DNA of 64,000 nt from Mortierella alpina. Its lineage: Eukaryota > Mortierellomycota > Mortierellomycetes > Mortierellales > Mortierellaceae. Shown in pieces: positions 61,667 to 64,000 of the stretch. A model generated the notes under the pieces. The model worked only from the letters and a program-made list of their open reading frames with translations, did no database searches and was not told where the DNA came from. The translations under genes were made by a program, and so were the position numbers. Numbering within the stretch: the first letter of the stretch is position 1; each line of letters starts with the position of its first letter. Location: the NCBI GenBank assembly GCA_029449245.1, contig JANATF010000001.1, positions 1,550,001 to 1,614,000 of the forward strand, given 5' to 3'.

Positions 61667-64000
61667 ATGGACAAGCCCATCCCTGGCGACAAGTATATCC
61701 GCACGCTCTCGCATTACCTTCGCTCCAACCAGCGTCGCCTGCTCGTCCCGTCCGCATCGCCCAAAGGCACCAGCCGCAATGACCACAGCAACAGCAGCAA
61801 CCAGAGCAACGGACCCACTGCTCCAGAACACGCCAACTTTGGCTCCTCAGCAGCAGCTGCAAACGCCCGCTCGTTCGTAACTCCAGCAGACTCTATGGCC
61901 GCCGCCTATTCGGGCATGGTGTCGTCGCTTTGGAATGTCACCTCCTCGGTCGTCAGCACTATCACGCCGTCGTCCTTGCTGCCGTCAGAGGGGTTTCTCT
62001 CTTCATCGGTGCTGGACCGCGACGCTTACACTGGAGCGTGGGACGGAACAGGCGCCGTCCTCGCAGACTCCAGTCCAAAAGAACGCCAGCTTCATCTGTC
62101 GGCCCAGCTGCGCTCGCCCGTCTTTCCCCTCGACCTGTACTATCTTCTTTATTTACTCGAGCGCTTCGAGCAGGTCGGCATCGAGCTTGAGGGCTGGGAC
62201 GGGACATCTTCAAAAACGGTTGGGACGGCAACTCCGCGCAAGGGCTTGCCAAACGCCACGAGTCACGCCTCATTTCCTGCTGCGGCGGGACCGCCAGCGA
62301 CCTCACCAGACCGACCTCAGTCCATTCGCTCGTTCTCGTCGACAGCCCTCTCGACCCTCACGCTGATCACGGGCTGGAAGCAGTGGTCAACGGCAGCCTC
62401 GCTGAACTCTAGTAATCTGACGATCACAGACGACATTCATTTTATCCACAAATTTCTGCGGCATGTGCCCACGCTTCGGCTAGTGGCCAAGATCCCGCCG
62501 GGGAATAACAGGCAGCTCCAAGGAAAAGGCAGGATCGAGGGATTTAGTGCAAACGCCATGCTCAGTATGTTCAACCACAGGCAGTCGATGCATATGGATC
62601 TGGATGAACCCCTGAGCAAGAGCCCCTCGTTGCTCTTATTGCCTCTCGCTGCCACGTTTCCTGCGCTCACGCATTTAGAGTTGCACAAGATCCCAGCAGA
62701 GTGCGTGGATGGGTGGGAGACGCTGATGCCACAGTTAAAGTCCTTGGTTGTGATTCAATCGGGCATCGAGGACGTGCATGATGTGTTGGTCACAGCCGTT
62801 GTCAACAGCGAGCGGAGACGGCAACAGAGGATCTCTCGGGACAAGAATAGAGCTGTGTTGATCAAGGAGGAACAACAGGAGGCACTAAAGGACGCCTCTA
62901 TCTCCGCTGAAGGATCTGAAGGCGCGAGCTCCGATGCACTAGAGGACTCAACATCCAACGGACATTCATTGCAAACACAAGGAGATACTCCCGTCGAGCA
63001 GCAAGATGAAGCGTGTATTTTGGCCTCTCTCAAGATGTGGCCAGTGCTACGCCATCTTTCGTTGTCCGATAACTCGCTTCCGGATTTGACACGCAATGAC
63101 ACGTTCATGTGTACACCGTCGATCGTCAGCCTGGATCTGTCACACAATCTTCTTCTCTCACCACCCTCGGGCCTGATCCATCTGCACAATCTGAGTCATC
63201 TCAACCTGTCGTACAACATGATCTCGGGCGTTCAATCCATCTACCAAATTCTAGGCAATATTGCGACGCTCGACCTACGCGGCAACCGACTCGAAAGCCT
63301 CTCAGGACTGGAGAGACTTTGGAATTTGGAGATGGTTGATGTCCGCGAGAACCACCTGGGCGAAGCCGCCGAAGTCGGTCGGCTAGCTGCTCTTCCAGGA
63401 ATCCGTGAAGTTTGGTCGGAAGGCAACCCATTCTGCGCACTTCAGGTATATTTGACAGCATGCAATGGCTTCGTTTTTTACTTGTTATAGGAAGGGGAAA
63501 GCACTGGACGATACTGACAGTGATTTGGAATCCTTTTTTTTTAAAAAAAACAATGCACCAACTAGCCCAACCATCGGCTTCAGATCTTAGCAGTCTTCAA
63601 GGCCAATGGCCACGATTTGCTCTTGGACGGCACGTTTGCGTCCTTCACTGAGAAACGAGCGTTGTCCAACATGAGCCCATCCTCCTTCTCCACAACCATC
63701 TCGAGCATCAACAACGTGGCCAATATACCCGCTGCCTCAGCACCAGTCGCTACGTTTGCAAAGGAGATTTCTCACGGTCACCGACCCGTCCGACCTGTTT
63801 CCGCCATCGTGACAGAGGAGGACCTGAGTGCCACAGCCAGTCTTGGAGTAGGAGTTACAGCTCAGTCACCCGTCAATAAGCTTGTCAGGAAGAAGCTTCT
63901 AAAGTCGAACAAAAGGGTCAAGAGAATGGTTATTCTGGACCGTGACCACGAAGATGAGCCTATGGTTGCTGCGGACGACGATGTCAAGGCATTGGAGGGC
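61667..64000 (+). CDS. Leucine-rich-repeat protein resembling STK11IP/LIP1-type proteins, partial at window edge
   Basis: Exon 1 is 61667-63445 and exon 2 starts at 63584 and runs past the window end. The N-terminal pattern (GDKYIRTLSHYLRSNQRRL, then PLDLYYLLYLLERFEQVGI) resembles fungal relatives of STK11-interacting protein. Five to six leucine-rich repeats lie at ~residues 460-590 (LRHLSLSDNSLPDL, SLDLSHNLLLSPP, LSHLNLSYNMISGV, TLDLRGNRLESLSGL, MVDVRENHLGEA) and end with the cap REVWSEGNPFC. The second exon reads ILAVFKANGHDLLLDG and then a Ser/Val-rich, later basic region (KKLLKSNKRVKRM). LRRs here are probably a protein-binding surface; the partner is unknown. The C-terminus lies outside the window. 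Confidence 0.85.

Overview
The window is nuclear DNA of an early-diverging filamentous fungus. Genes are dense and split by many short introns (about 40-230 nt, mostly GT-AG, at least two GC-AG). A chitin synthase, a RecQ-type helicase/DUF6589 repeat unit and Crinkler-type proteins fit Mucoromycota, most likely Mortierellaceae. That placement is inference; I could not search databases. Exon models were read by hand from splice signals, reading phase and protein family patterns. The phase arithmetic closes for every multi-exon gene given as a model.

Left third (1-16 kb), accessory DNA. 1-6.4 kb holds a broken multi-exon gene with a ubiquitin C-terminal hydrolase-like tail, a Crinkler (CRN) N-terminal-domain gene, a decayed paralogous copy of its repeat region, and a 5'-truncated coiled-coil/Cys-His gene. 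6.4-8.0 kb is a single-exon orphan membrane protein. 8465-15975 is the highlight: a 7.5-kb unit bounded by 894-bp inverted repeats that differ at only three positions I could find. It carries a RecQ-like helicase (+) and a DUF6589-type protein (-) arranged tail to tail. The repeats include the promoter and first three exons of the helicase. Those exons stay open into unique sequence on the right and splice in phase onto the DUF6589 gene, so both proteins should start with the same ~88-residue leader. A 99-bp Tc1/mariner-type MITE with TA duplication sits in an intron of the DUF6589 gene.

Right two thirds (17-64 kb), conserved housekeeping genes. In order: cytochrome P450 (CYP52/86-like, abnormal K-helix), ABCC transporter, RNA exonuclease Rex1, protein disulfide isomerase with three redox-active thioredoxin domains, TAF9, a secreted trypsin-like protease, a small orphan ORF, a Mut7-like 3'-5' exonuclease with a perfect 126-residue polyglutamine tract, tRNA-dihydrouridine synthase Dus3, chitin synthase, splicing factor SF3A1, two small orphans, mitochondrial NCA2, an AKTIP/FTS-like ubiquitin-E2 variant, GPN2 GTPase, gamma-glutamyltransferase, and a leucine-rich-repeat protein that runs off the right edge.

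The housekeeping genes do not form a pathway. Their sharp change from the repeat-rich left third suggests a junction between an accessory island and the core chromosome near 16-17 kb.
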